From: Brachypodius melanocephalos
Taxonomy: Eukaryota; Chordata; Aves; Passeriformes; Pycnonotidae
NCBI GenBank assembly: GCA_013398615.1
Contig: VZSR01003282.1
Span: forward strand, 3,105,168 to 3,169,167
DNA: 64,000 nucleotides
Direction: 5' to 3'
Part shown: positions 48,831-61,090 of the stretch, one piece after another
Layout: every line of letters begins with the position of its first letter
Position numbering within the stretch: the first letter of the stretch is position 1
The notes under the pieces: generated by a model
Seen by the model: the letters and a program-made list of their open reading frames with translations, nothing else
Databases searched by the model: none
Told to the model about the DNA's origin: nothing
Program-made: the position numbers and the translations under genes

Positions 48831-51355
48831 TAGGCAAGGCTGCCTGCTGCCTTTAGTGAGTGGGAAGTGAGTCTTGTCTTCCCTGCCTGGAGAAGTTTGG
48901 AGGCAGCCAGACTGAGGCTGGGGTGTGAGGAGGCAGCTGTTCCCTGTGCAGCCCAGGTGGCAGCGGGCAGAGCGGGCACCCGGAGCGCTCCTGTGGCCGG
49001 GCAGATCCCCAGGGCCCCGAATCCGTTGCGAGGAGATTGCTCCGGGAATGTTGGCTCACTGGGTAGCCAGACAAATGTGCTGCTCCCACATCCAGAAAAA
49101 AAAAAAAAAGCACCTGGAGATAGGTATTAAAAATTAATGCCATAAATGAGAGCGGCCAGGGCGTGATGATTACCCAGCCACGTTTTCTCGGCGCAGATTC
49201 ATGTCCAGGCTGAGCTGTGGCATGGAGCAGGGGAGGATGTTCTCTGTGTCAAGTCGGATCTATTTATTTTCTTCCGAGTTTCGAGAAACCCAGCGAATTT
49301 GAGATTAGTGCCTGATTTACTGTTTGCCATTTGCGAACCATTCGGTACTTACTGGTTTTGCTTATTGCACATGCTTCGCGAGGAAACTTTTGGGGGAATT
49401 TCTAATTGCTGCAGGAAAATGCATTTGATGGCTCGGAAAAGGCGTATTTGAGAAGGAAAAAAATGATAAGGAAACAATTACAAGTTAATTATCGATAATT
49501 ATGCATAGCCAACTGCCCAAGGTAGAGGAAATATATGGGAGACTAAGATGCAAGCTCTCAGGACAGGCTGGTAGTATTCCCCATGAAAAATGTGTGTCTC
49601 TCTTAAGAGTGGAAAGAAGGGTGTTGATTCTTTTACAGCAGCCCCACATTCATTCCAAGAAATAGGAAATTCTTCGCCTCACAACAGTTTTTGGCATCTG
49701 CATTATCCCAGTGCTTTTAAGGTGCATTTTCTCCTCTGTGAAAGAGAACTCTTTGTCCTTTTTTTCTCCAAGACCATGGCTTCCCAAGGTAGACACTATT
49801 TTGTGCCTGTCACACAGAAAGGGAGTGCAGGTTTGCAGTGCTCACAGACAATTGATTGTCTGCCCTAATGTGTTTCATTTACATGTTTATAACGTCAATA
49901 GTGCTGGGGTGTCCACTGTACCATTCATTCCAGCATTCCCACAAGGGTGCAATTGTCTGAATGGCCAAGTCAGACACCTTTTTGATTGCTCTTTAGTTGT
50001 CTTTTTAGAGTATAGAGAAAAAGGACAGAAATCTGTGGTGCAGAAACACTGGTTGAAAATATTTCAGAATTAAACGTCACCATTAAAGCAGATGTGAGCA
50101 TTAGACAAACAATATATTTTAACTAAGGTTCTGAAGGTGGAAACAAATTCAGAATAGTGCACTGGTTGGTGCACACGACATCTAGTCCTGTTCCTTAATT
50201 TTTGAGGGCTTTTTAAGAATGATCTGTCGTTTTCATTTTCATTTCAGCCCCTGTAAATGCATCCACCTCCTAACTCTTTGTATGCTTAACTGTAATTTGC
50301 TATATTTTCCCTACCTATTTACATATCTCTGTTTATGCCAACAGCGTCAGCTAACCACTGGGAAACTCTATTGAGAGAATAACTAGGCTGGGAGAACTAG
50401 AGACTTTAAAAAATAGCAAGATCCAAATATTTCTTCATCAAGTGATGGTGGGGGTTTTTTGGTGAATAAAAACGACAATGTCTAGACTTTTCCTTGCAGT
50501 AGTTTAACTTGCAGAGCTGTGCCCCAACTCCTTACGCCTCCGATCACCATCCCCTTGCGCTGCGAGCTCGCAGCAAAGTGTTTCGAGGAGTTTTCAAGTC
50601 AATGAAAGATCACTCTGGAAGGTGTGCTGTGCTGTTTTGATGTGCCACCCTGTCCTTTGTCACCCGGGGTGGCTTCTGAGGGAGGCAAGAAACGCTTGCT
50701 CGTGGTTGGGGACAGAATAAACGAGGCTCGCAGCTTGTTGGGACTCATGGAGAGGTGCGTGTGTGCAGGCGCCTGCACCTCTGCGTGCTGTGCTGTACAC
50801 AGGGAAATGGGATGCAGAGGTGTGCTCAAAAATAACCGCTCGCATTTCAGGTTACATTCATTTCCCCCTATAAAGGATGCTGAGCCCAGCAGCTACAATT
50901 AATGCAGGCAGACCTGCCCCATCCGTGATCATAAGGGCAAAGAGCACTGAGTCCTGTAGGTTCTGCTCTGGAGGTAAAGAGAGGGAAAACTTTTTTTTTC
51001 CCCTCCTCTATATAATTTTTGTGGTGATCTTTTTTTTTCAAAATGCCTGTTTGTGGAGAGAATTTTTTTTCCTTTTTTCCCCCTCTTTTTTTGTGCCTAA
51101 CAGGGAAGACACAGTAGATGCACCGTTAGCTGAACCCCTGACACGGCGGTCTTTTGAATGCCTTAGGTATGATTTCACTTTCGCTCACATCAATGCTGAC
51201 CTGAATGCCTTTCATATCTGATCCGCTGTGTCTCTCCCAGTAAACATCCCCTGAGGGGAGAACAAAGAAAGGAGCTCTTCTTCTTCTTAATCACAATTCA
51301 GCCCATTCACCGCCGGCAGGCTACATTTGCATTCTGCAACAGAAAGCCAAGATGA

Positions 51356-51430
51356 AAAGAAAAAAAAAAAAAAAAGAAAAAAAAAAAGAAAAAAAAAAGA
51401 AAAAAAAAAAAAAAGAGAGTGAGAAGAAGG
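51356..51430. repeat. Polypurine A/G tract
   Basis: About 70 bases of nearly pure purine, A-runs split by G, passing into GA-rich sequence. Confidence 0.9.
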
Positions 51431-51879
51431 GGGGAAAAAGCAGAAGGGTGGAGGCTGAGTAAAATAACTTAGGTGTTTGTAGCTGTTTGTTGGGCTTCCC
51501 CTAGTTACAAGCCTTATATAGATCCTGCTCTACCCAGCCTTGGCTCTTCTGACAGGCAGATAGTGTTACAAGATGGCATGCCTGTACTATTCATGGCCAC
51601 TCGCTCTAACACTTGAGGTAGAAAGTGTCAGAGAGGGATCAAATTCTACTCTGAGAAGTCTGTTATAGTTAGGGTCAGGTGTGTGTACTCTCAGCTCTTG
51701 ACTGCTGCCTATTATTTTGTTTTAATTACTATTATTGTTTACTCACCATGACCTTGGGGACGGGGGTGGCAGGGAGTGAGGCAGATTTGGCGGGGCGAAA
51801 TCTCCCTTTCTCTGGTTGAGATGTAATTTTTTTTATTCCTATTTATTTCCCCCCCCTTTTTTGTGTGTGTGTTGTGCTG

Positions 51880-52130
51880 GGTGTTGCTGCGGCTGGCCGG
51901 GCCGGGGGCCGCGGTGGTGGCCGCGGTGGTGGCCGCGGTGGTGGCGGTGGTGGCGGGGGTGTCCCCGGGCTGGCGGCCGGCCCGGGCTGCCCCGACCCGG
52001 CGGGGAAAAGCAGCGACTCAGCGAATCCTCGGCGGCACCAGAAAATGCGCACGGAGGAGGAGGAGGAGGAGTGGGAGGAGGAGGAAGGCGAGATTTGTGG
52101 AAGTTTCTGTAGCCGGGCTCCCTCGTGGGG
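51880..52130. promoter_or_regulatory. Small GC-rich island with 12-bp tandem repeat
   Basis: The island contains a 12-bp unit GGCCGCGGTGGT repeated three times exactly at 51907-51942, decaying into GGTGGC units to about 51957. A GAG-rich run follows at 52055-52085. No coding evidence. Confidence 0.45.
51907..51957. repeat. 12-bp GC-rich tandem repeat
   Basis: Three exact GGCCGCGGTGGT copies plus a degenerate tail. Each copy carries a SacII-type CCGCGG palindrome. Confidence 0.85.
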
Positions 52131-54689
52131 TTTTGTAGTCACGTTCGTGTGCATTTTTCCGGCTGTCCCCCCATCTCTGTGTGTGTCCGCCCCCCATATC
52201 TGCCTGTTTGTTTGTTTCTCAGAAGCTCTTCTGTGCTTTTAATCAGACAGTTTTCTGGAAAAATATTGAGGTCTTTTGGTCGTAGCCACTTTTTTCTCAC
52301 CAAGAGAAGGTTTATTTATAACTGGATCCTGCTTACTGAGAAGTATTTAAGCCCTTTCAGGCAGAGCTGTCAAAATTTCCTGTGTTGTTTGCCTCTATCT
52401 GCAACATGTAAAAAGTAATATGCAGTTGCTGGTGTTGGAATAACCGGGGTAGTGCAGAAATCTCAAGTGACAAGTTTTCAACTACACTATCTCCTGCCGA
52501 CCAAACTGTCATTTTTATTTTTTTTTCCCAGAAACCACTTTTAAGATCCTAACAGGTTTGGTTTTTTGGTTTTTTTTTCCCCCATCAGCAAATAGATTAA
52601 ACGTGCTAAAGCAACTTCGAGAGGGAAGAACAGTTTGGACAATGAGAAAAGGGAGGGATGTCTTATTTTCCTGTAGCTGCTATGGCAGATTTCACTCATA
52701 AGGAGCACACTAACCGAGATGTTACCAGTTGAACAGAGGCATGTGACACAGATTCCTGATTTTTTCCCAGAAGATTTACAGAATTTACAAAAAGAGATTA
52801 TCTCTACACCTTCCACCCTCCTAACCACCCCCATGACCCAAGCAATGGAGGATTTAGGCAGATTTACTTCAGTAAACACCTTTGGACACTTGGGGAAAAG
52901 AAGGAGTCTGTTTGCAAAAGCAGGCTTTTGTTAAGTGAGGTGCTGGATAATGCTTTACCAAGCAGCTGTGATATTAACCTACCCAGTAATTCTGGAAAGA
53001 GCCTTAACTCCTTCTGCACTCTGGGGCCCTGCAGGTGCTGGGCCTGGACTGGGGGCACTGAGGTGTTTGGGGGGGACAGGCGAGGAGGTGGCACTGCTGG
53101 AGCCACAGCAGCCGCTCTGCCTGACACATCTTTGACTCGGTGGCAGCTGAAGCTTTCGGGATCAATCCGTCAGAGACAAGGGCTGGGGAGAGCTGGGGGC
53201 ATGGGCAGGAGAGGGCTGCTCCAGAGGTCAGGGTTTACCTGGGTGTGTGCCCGCGCAGAGGCACGCTCTGTACCGACCCCCTCAGATGTAACATCACCCA
53301 AACCCTCTCTAGGAACGTTCCCAAGCGCTGCTAAGGCAGGAAGGTCAATTTAGGATGCGCATTCGAGCAGCAGGATAACTGAGAAGTTACGCGGGCAAAC
53401 CTGTACGAGTGGCTCCCCGAGAGCTCCCAGGCTCCAAGGAAAGCCAATAGCTTTCTGGGAACTTCTCATTCCCAAAAGTGAACTTTTTTGGCTGCTTTCT
53501 GCTCTTTTCTGAGCTGTTAGAAGCAGGAGCTAATAAGTTATTTATTTTTGCTGGGCAGAAGAATAACTTTCCAGGTGTTTCTTTTTTTAGCTGGGATAAG
53601 ATTGTTTCATTTGAGGATTTTTGTTGTCGAGGGTTCTTTTTTTCCTTTTTTTTTTTTTTTTTTTAAAGTGTAGGTGTCAATGCTAGAGCAGCCACAAATG
53701 TGTGAGAAAGCAAAGGGTATGAGACATGACAGAATTAAAGGTGTTTGCTATGTTGTTACCCGTGTGTCAAGCTGCAAGCTCCCTTTGTCACAGCCTCCTG
53801 GAGATTTGATAGTGCGGATCCGCTTCCCTTCCAAGTGATACAGCAGTTTCTGGCTGGGGGGTTTAATAGTGGCGTGGTTGTTGCTGTTGCATTCGCCTCC
53901 CCAAGTGCGTTTAAACACCTCCACATCGCACACACCCCATTACTCCCACCTTACACAAGGGTGCTGTGCTCTCGAGCACCAGGACAGCAGCCATAGCATT
54001 ACAGACTCTGGCATGGAGCGTCGTTTGGCAGGAATGTCATCTGCCAAATCATCCCATAATTACGTTTTATGTTATTTGTATGAATGACCAAGCATGCAGT
54101 ATTCCTTTTGAAATCAAAGGAAGGCTTAAAATGCGTTTTTGAATACTTTCAGACCGTGGTCAGGTCACAGTTTGGGAGTTGAATTAAACCGATCTCATTT
54201 GTGATCTAATTGAGGTTGGCAACAACCTTAGCAGTAGCAATAACATACAAATACAAATTAAAGAGCAGAATTCAGCAAATCAGATCTTTTGCTTGAATCC
54301 TGCCTGGGAGTTATTCTCCGACTGCCAACAGAGAAGTTAAACTTTGTCCTGCTTCTCAGCGGCAGCGCGAGCCTTGCATATTTTTCGGGTCTGACAGGAA
54401 AGTTGGGTCGCAGGGATGGGGACACAAAGGCGAGAAGGGAGCTGGTGCCTCCCCGGACAGGAGCGAGGCGCAGCGACTCGTCACGTATGTTTCTGGAGAG
54501 CCCAGTGGCAGAAGGCGCGGGAGGCGTAACGGGGGAATATGGTTAGGAAGGGCTGGGAAGAGGAATAGGTTCGCTGCAAACAGATTATTCCAAGCGGAAA
54601 GTCGAGGCAGCTCCCTTATCTTTACATCTATCGCTGCGGATTCCAGGAATGTAATTACCAGCGTGGTTGCGAATTGTTGACAAATTTCC
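52131..54689 (+). other. ZEB2: ZEB2 intron 2, between GC islands
   Basis: Unique non-coding sequence with one T19 run. Nothing else recognised. Confidence 0.6.
53646..53664. repeat. T19 homopolymer
   Basis: Nineteen T, preceded by shorter T-runs. Confidence 0.85.
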
Positions 54690-55420
54690 CCGGCTCTGTC
54701 GGGAGCGGCTGTTGCGAGCGGCGGGGCTGCAGCCTCGGCGGGGCCGGAGCGGCCCCGACGTGCGGGCGCTGTGCGGGCAGCGGGGCCCGGGGCGGCCCCG
54801 GGGCGGAGCGGGGAGGCTCCCCCCGGGCAGGGCATCCCCGGCAGGCGCCCGGCTCAGAGTCGCCCTCCCGGCCCAAGCCGGGATGCTGCTGGTCACATCC
54901 CCCGGGACCCCCCTCCTCCGGAGCCGCCCGGGGACCCCCTCGCCCTCCCCGCAGGTGGGTGGCTCGGCAGGGCACAGCCCGAGAGCCGCCGCCCCCGGGG
55001 AGCATCCCCCCGCTCCCTGCGCCCCCCCGGCAGCGCTGCGCGGTGCGGAGCGGAGCGGGCTGGAGGCGCGCCCGCCGTGCCGCTGCGCTGGGGCGGGGGC
55101 GAGCGGAGCCGCCTGGGCCCCCCCGCTCCGGGCCCGGGGCAGAGGTGTGAACCGCCTCTGTGGGGCGGGGGACGGGGCACACACCCCCGCGGGCCCGACG
55201 CTGCCGAGAGAAGCGCTCCGCGCCGAGGTGCGAACCCCTCCCGGGATGCCGCTCCCGGGATGCCGGGCCCCCCTGGCCCCTCTGGCCCCCCTGGCCCCGG
55301 CCGGACTCCCGCAGCGGCGCGGCCCCAAACTTCGTTCCCAGGAGGGAGGGAGCGGAGGGGAAGCGGCTCGGCGCTGCCTGCGCTCCTCCCGGCTCTGGGG
55401 TTTCAAGTGTATCCTCAACT
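54690..55420. promoter_or_regulatory. Large intron 2 CpG island
   Basis: About 730 bp of dense CpG, 10 kb into intron 2. It carries GCGGAGCGGAGCGG at about 55046-55058 and GGCCCCYCT-type repeats at 55263-55305. A donor-like CAG|GTGGGT lies at 54952-54960. Open frames of 260-290 codons run on both strands in several frames, which is the pattern of stop-poor GC-rich DNA and not of a gene. The repeat also gives spurious collagen-like Gly-Pro runs. An alternative first exon is possible but unproven. Confidence 0.5.
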
Positions 55421-56109
55421 CCCCCCCTCCCCACTCCTCCCCTCCTCCGGGTCATTATTTTCTTTCACTAAAACCTGTTTACTCGCCTCTTTGTTTTTTG
55501 ACGTTAAACGAGTTTCCATCTCCTACTCCTGCGGATCTCTAAGAAATAGATAAACCATTATATTTCCCCCTTCCCCCCCTCCCGCTCGTATTTTAAAGCA
55601 GCGATCCTGACAGCAGTACTATTATTGCACTTTATGTTTTAGTGGATGTTTGCTGTTGCTAGTTACAGCAACACTTATCATAAGACAGCAAGAAAAGAGT
55701 AGTCCCTGGTAATTAAAGTAATGAAATATTCATTTACTCTACCTTTTCAGTAGTCTCACAAATTAGGCTGCTACATTTAATGCCTGCACTGCCTCTGTTT
55801 TTATTATAATGGCAGCTTTCGCATCTGCAATTAGGACTAATTCTGACAGTTACAATTTCTGAGGGATGGTAAACAGTGAACGAGATGTGCAGCAGTGGTA
55901 TTACACGTGAAAAGCCCTTGTCTCTTTAACCTTGTTGTTTTTTTTTCTCGCAGAGGTTACCTTTTCCCGATGGTGCAAAATCGACTTGACATAACTGTTC
56001 ATCAGTTTCAGGGTTTTCCCTGGAGGTATTTGCATCAAATCAGCCCAGTCAAGCTTCAAGTTGAAATTGGCAGCCCAGAAACTGACAGGGTAGGGACTGG
56101 GAAAGAGAC

Positions 56110-56320
56110 AGCTAAAGTGCAGGCAGCGAGCTGACAGCAGCGGCGGGCAGGCAGGGGGAGAGGGCTCAGCACCCGGGGCTGCCGCCCCCCGCTCCCCCGG
56201 GTCCCCCCCGGTCACCCCCGGGCCCCCCCAGTCCCGCCCTGAGCCGCCACCGAGGGGCCGAGCCCCGGGAGCCCGCCCCGGTGCCCCGGGGAGGCCGGGC
56301 TGGGGAGGGGGTGTGTGTCA
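56110..56320. promoter_or_regulatory. C-rich GC island in intron 2
   Basis: Short GC-rich block with many C-runs (56184-56232), which could form i-motif or, on the minus strand, G-quadruplex structures. No gene visible. Confidence 0.4.
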
Positions 56321-58652
56321 AAACCCCCGTAAATTGGGGTGGGGGAAAAGAAAGTGTTGGGGAAAAGACAGAAGTGCCGAGCTGAAGTTGCTGGCGCTAA
56401 CAAGCTTATTTTGCTGCTGTTCTTTACGGGGAGATGTTTTGCACTAGGGCTGTTGAGAGAAGTGACGGAAGAAGGTTGTTAATACCAATGAAAGCATATT
56501 TTGATCAGCTAAAAAAAAAAAAAAAAACCAAAACAAAACCAAAACCAACCCAGAGAGACGTTCATCTGCAAAGATAATTGCATTAGAATCAAAACAAACA
56601 TTTCCTTGAATATGTTATTTCATTTATCCTCTGTCACGGGGAGGAGGGGGGTCTCCAAGCAGGATAACGTGAAAATTAATTTTTAATAGGTTTTTGGATA
56701 GATTTGGATTGTTCCCTGTGACACCCCTCCCACCCTGAAAGAATTTTACTTATTTGCAAATAATTCCAAATCTGATGTAGCGTGGAGAGGAGCAACACAC
56801 CAAGGAACAGGCAACACCACCAAGACCCACTCCCTCCTTAGAGGTGAAAAAGAGCAAAACTGCGTTACTTTCCTGAGGAAGAAAGCTGACAATATATATC
56901 TTTTTCTCCCTAAATATATATCTGTGGTCTTTACCAGATGATTAAAAATCCGTCTCACTTTTCCTACCAGACTTGTGCTAAAGTAAGCCTTGCTTTCAAA
57001 CAGTTTTTCAGCTGTGTGTGTGACAGGCATTGGCTGATCTGCTGATGCCCATTCGACAGGCACTGTTGAGCTAAAGTGGTGTGACGGCACAGTTTTGTTA
57101 AGCTGTGAACAAAGGGCTGGAGATGCCTCGCTGGCATCATCCATGTGCATATTGGCCTTGTCACAGTTTTGCTTGATTTAATGCTCTGTTTATTCCTAGA
57201 TATTAGAACTTAAATTCCAAACAATATGTTTTCGTATACTACGCACAAACTTTATTTTAAAGGCTTTTGCTCCCCAGAGCCACAGATTCGTTTGTCTGCC
57301 CGACACCCGTGCGGCAAACGCTTAAAACGTAGCTCCCAGAAAAGTAGGTGGCCGGTAGCCTCTTAACTGTTATCCAGTTAAAAAATGGGATTTCAGTTTT
57401 AAAAAGTCTTAGAAGGGTAAAAGATTTATTTCTTCTTTGATCATTTGTTGAGAGTTGTTATTTATTTCAACAGTGGATTTTCTTATAAGCTCCTAAGGAG
57501 AGGTTACTCCGTGTGCAGGCAGGGCGCGGGATGGACTTTTCCAGTGCCATATCATCCCAGCAGCGCTGCTGGGACAAAAGCAGTGTCTTGCAAGTACCTG
57601 TAAGCATAGTCAGAGAACTATTGACAGGCAGAGAGACAGCTGGGTTGGTGGAAGGGAGCAGGAAACCGGATTAAGATTAGAATATATATCTCTATGTTCA
57701 TTAGGTGGCCACAACTCTGTATCTCAGCAGTTCATCAAGAGAAAATGTGAGCATGTGGAGCTATATTTAGGCTTGGTTCTCTTCTCTTAGAGATGCTGCA
57801 GGCTGTATCTGGAGAAAGTTTTGGGTTTTTTCTCCCCTTCCTTGTCGCCTTTCTAAACTCCCTTCAGGTTTGCTGCAAGTGTTTGCTGAGAGATTAGTTA
57901 GGCAGCTTCCATGGCAGAGGTAGCCCTGGGAGGCAGCTTGTTGCTGGGAGGAATGCTCAGTAGGTCAATGCATGAAGATAGAAGGAGCTGCCCAACTGAG
58001 GCCAGGGATCAGGTATTTTCCTCTTTGTCTCCTACCAGAGACAAAGTGCTTATGGAAAGGTTTGTGGTGAGACATCAAATCCCAGCAGGAGCACAGATGT
58101 TCCCACTTTTACAGGCTTACCAATGAACACTTCAGCTTAAACAAGTTTATGGAATAAAAGATTTATTTCTTTTTCCTTAGTAGATGCAGCATCTTACTTG
58201 GACTGTGCAAAGATTTTATCACTGCAGCCACTCAGGGTCCTTTGGTCCAGGGCACGGGGCTTTACTCGAGGGCTGTGAGTAGGGATGGGAGAGATGGAAG
58301 GAGGGGGCGGAGGGAGCGCTCAGCAAAATGAAAGTATTCCTTCTCCAAACAGTGCAGTCTACAGCCTAAATCTGAAATTGAATCTGCTGAGCAAAACCTG
58401 TACAATTTTTCTACCTGCCCTCAGTCTGCTTCCTTTCAGGGATGACAGTTTTACTAACTGAAATGAATGGGCTCTTTCGCTCGGGTACCTTTCCTCAGTG
58501 CGCGTTTACATCGAGTACTTCAAACACAGAGCTGGGTGATATATGTAGGGGGACAGCTTGCACAGAATAAGCTTTAATGGTTAATTTTTGTATAGCTTTA
58601 TAAATGAAAGGGACTTAAACCTACTAGCAGTATAGATCACCAGACCTTATGT
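56321..58652 (+). other. ZEB2: ZEB2 intron 2, no gene seen
   Basis: Unique sequence, AT-rich in parts. No exon recognised. Confidence 0.6.
56511..56527. repeat. A17 homopolymer
   Basis: A-run followed by CAAAA units. Confidence 0.8.
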
Positions 58653-58755
58653 GGTCTATTCTTCTCTAGATGCACAAGAGATTTACGTGCCTAAGTCCCA
58701 TAAGAGTTAATGGGAGTTACGCATGTAAATCTCTTCCACAGTGAGATAATAGACC
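58653..58755. repeat. 103-bp imperfect inverted repeat (hairpin / MITE-like relic)
   Basis: The core arms are 58676-58701 and 58710-58735. They pair over 26 bp with three mismatches around an 8-base loop. Outer arms (ggtctatt at 58653 and aatagacc at 58748) extend the palindrome with small bulges. The form suggests an old non-autonomous DNA transposon or a conserved palindromic repeat. It lies in ZEB2 intron 2. Confidence 0.8.
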
Positions 58756-59650
58756 CTTTTATGTATGGATAGCTGGATTCTTACAAAAATCACCTACTGA
58801 ACAGTAGACTTTATGTCCTGCCTTCTTAACAAATATTTATAAAGCGAGCAGGCCAGCAGATGAGACCAGGAGCCCCCCAAGTTGCCTCCAAATCACAGAG
58901 ACCCCTGTGCTCCCATGGAGACAGTCCCGGGTCTGCCTCATCCTTGTCCTTCCTGGTCTCAGTGCACTGTGGGTGACATTTCTGGTCTGGTTGGGATGTG
59001 GTCTCACAGAGGCTGTTGTGGTGTCTCACTTCTTGGCAAGCCCTGCTTGGTGGAGCCTTCTTGCTCCGTGGATTGCACAGAAGATTGGGAGGGTGAGAGC
59101 TGCCACCTCTCTTCTGTAAATGTCAGGGTGCACCTTCCCTGTGTCCCTGCCTCTCAACCCACCTCTGCTGAAGTATTTACAGCCCCAAGGTGGGAGACCC
59201 CCAGCAGGATAGTTCCGGGTCACTGGTAGAGCGCAGTGGTGGTGGCACTGTGTCCCAAAGCCCAAGCTGCTAGTGCTGCACATCTGCTCCCTTCCCGCTC
59301 CGGTCTGACCTCACTCCCTGGAAAAGCCAGCAGGCTTTGCCTCCAATGGGAACGGTCTGGCGCTTCTCCGTGGGGATATATACATATATATACATAACTT
59401 GGGTGATCTGTGTCTGCCAACCATGAGTCAGATGGAGATCTTTTCCCCCTGTAACGTGTAGCTGGAGATAGCCGGTGCCGCAGCACACGCGTGTCAGGAG
59501 CGATCCCCGAGTTCCGTGAGCCGCCGCTCTTTTTGCCATCATTGTTTCTTTCCATCACTCGCCCGCTCCTTCCCGATAGCCATCTGAGGGAGGTGGGCAA
59601 GCTGCAGACTTGCCAGCCCTCAGCTCCCAGGCCTGGCAAAGCATATTCTG

Positions 59651-59666
59651 AAAAAAAAAAAAAAAA
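59651..59666. repeat. A16 homopolymer
   Basis: A-run at the left edge of the candidate conserved block. Confidence 0.8.
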
Positions 59667-59699
59667 GAAAGAAACCTCTAACCCTTACACTGTGAGACT

Positions 59700-61090
59700 A
59701 TCAGATTAAATCCAAGGGTTTCTACCAGCGGCGGGATGGGAAAAGCCCATTGTTTGTTGATTATCGTATCATCAGCCGCGGCTGATATGAGGATGCTCAA
59801 GGAAAACACACTTTGGTTACAGTTGATTTTCAGATTCCAAAATGGTGCTGCAAAGTCTGTGCATGCCTAATTATATTTTATGCTAGGCTGTGCAATACAA
59901 AATGTATGCTGCAGCAATCAGTGAGTTAACAGTATCAATCAATTTGTAAACAGATGAAGTCACTCATTCCCAAACTGGTTTTCCAAAAACAATTACTAAA
60001 TTACAATAGAAAAAAATTGTACAGTTACTGTATTTGTGTGCTGTGTTACAATCAACATACCAGGGAAACAAAACAATTTAATGCAGAAAAATCATCATTC
60101 ATCTATATTATAATTGCTTCTTTTTCACATCTACAGGGCGGTTAATTAAAATTGTGATTAAATGCGGTCGCGCTGCCTAAGATGTCTTGCCCAAAACAGG
60201 TGGTACAGAATTTAAAAGTAAAAAAAATGTAATTAGCATTGGAAATTGAGAAATTGCCTGTAAGAATCAGTGTTAATTTCAGTCAGTGATGAGGTAATTT
60301 ATAAATGAATGCAGTGGAGGCTGTGCAAATGCACAATTGCCTTCCTGCCTATTCTTAGCATTCTCAGCATGCAGGTGAAAATGTTTTCAAAATATTGAGG
60401 TAATTTGAAAATCAATCCGTGCATTCCATATCTTTCTTCCTCCCCAGTCGCAGAAAACGCTGAACGAATGCTGCCAGAGATGGCACAATGCATCAGTTCT
60501 ACACTTTTTGGGGAGTGATATTCCGTGTGTCGTGGCGTCAGTTGGAGTTTAACTACACCAAATGTTTGGCTAAGATCCTTTACAAAGGCCAAAAATGTTG
60601 ATTGAAGTCTCCAGTAATCCAGAATGTCTTCAGCTCCGGTGTGTGTTTGAACAACGAGGTATCAAAAAAGAGTAACAGCAACCTGCAGTGAGTTGAAATA
60701 GTGGAGCAGAGATACCATGAAATAAAAGAGATGCTAATACGGCACGGAAATCATAATGATTTCTCGTTTAAAATTAGTACAGCACACTCGAAAAGCCTCG
60801 GTAGTACTGATGCTTTCTGTGGGAACTCTCTTTTTCAACATGCATTTCAAATTTCATCCTGCAACCATGAAAGAATTGTTAACTAGGTTATGCATACAGA
60901 GATTTTCCCTGAGATGAACTTTGTTTATCGGCATTTTGGTGCTTTCTCCTGAACTTTCAGCTAGCAAATGAGAAATGCTAATTCCTAACAACAACAAAAT
61001 AATACGACCTGCAGATACAAAAAGCTGCAGGCAAACCTGACAACAAACAGATATTAAAGATTTAAAATCTTCTTGACAGTCCAAAAAAAA
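59700..61090. promoter_or_regulatory. Candidate conserved intronic enhancer block
   Basis: About 1.4 kb of repeat-free, homeobox-motif-rich sequence (TTAATTA at 60142-60148 and others). It includes a perfect 16-bp palindrome at 59771-59786 and two ZEB-type E-boxes CAGGTG at 60197-60202 and 60372-60377. It has the texture of a vertebrate developmental conserved element. No alignment could be run. Confidence 0.35.
59771..59786. other. Perfect 16-bp palindrome
   Basis: ATCAGCCGCGGCTGAT is its own reverse complement, with a CCGCGG core in otherwise AT-rich surroundings. It is a possible dimer-binding site. Confidence 0.9.

Larger units (their letters stand above)
48411..51879 (+). other. ZEB2: ZEB2 intron 2, unique AT-rich part
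   Basis: Non-coding. A conserved-looking AT-rich patch lies at 49260-49520. No exon or transposon recognised. Confidence 0.6.

Noticed and set aside
54585..55542. Open frames of 260-291 codons on both strands
   Set aside because: They occur in several frames at once in a CpG island, have Pro/Gly/Arg/Ala-only composition and no domains. Stop-poor GC-rich DNA explains them; the collagen-like run comes from a GGCCCCYCT repeat.
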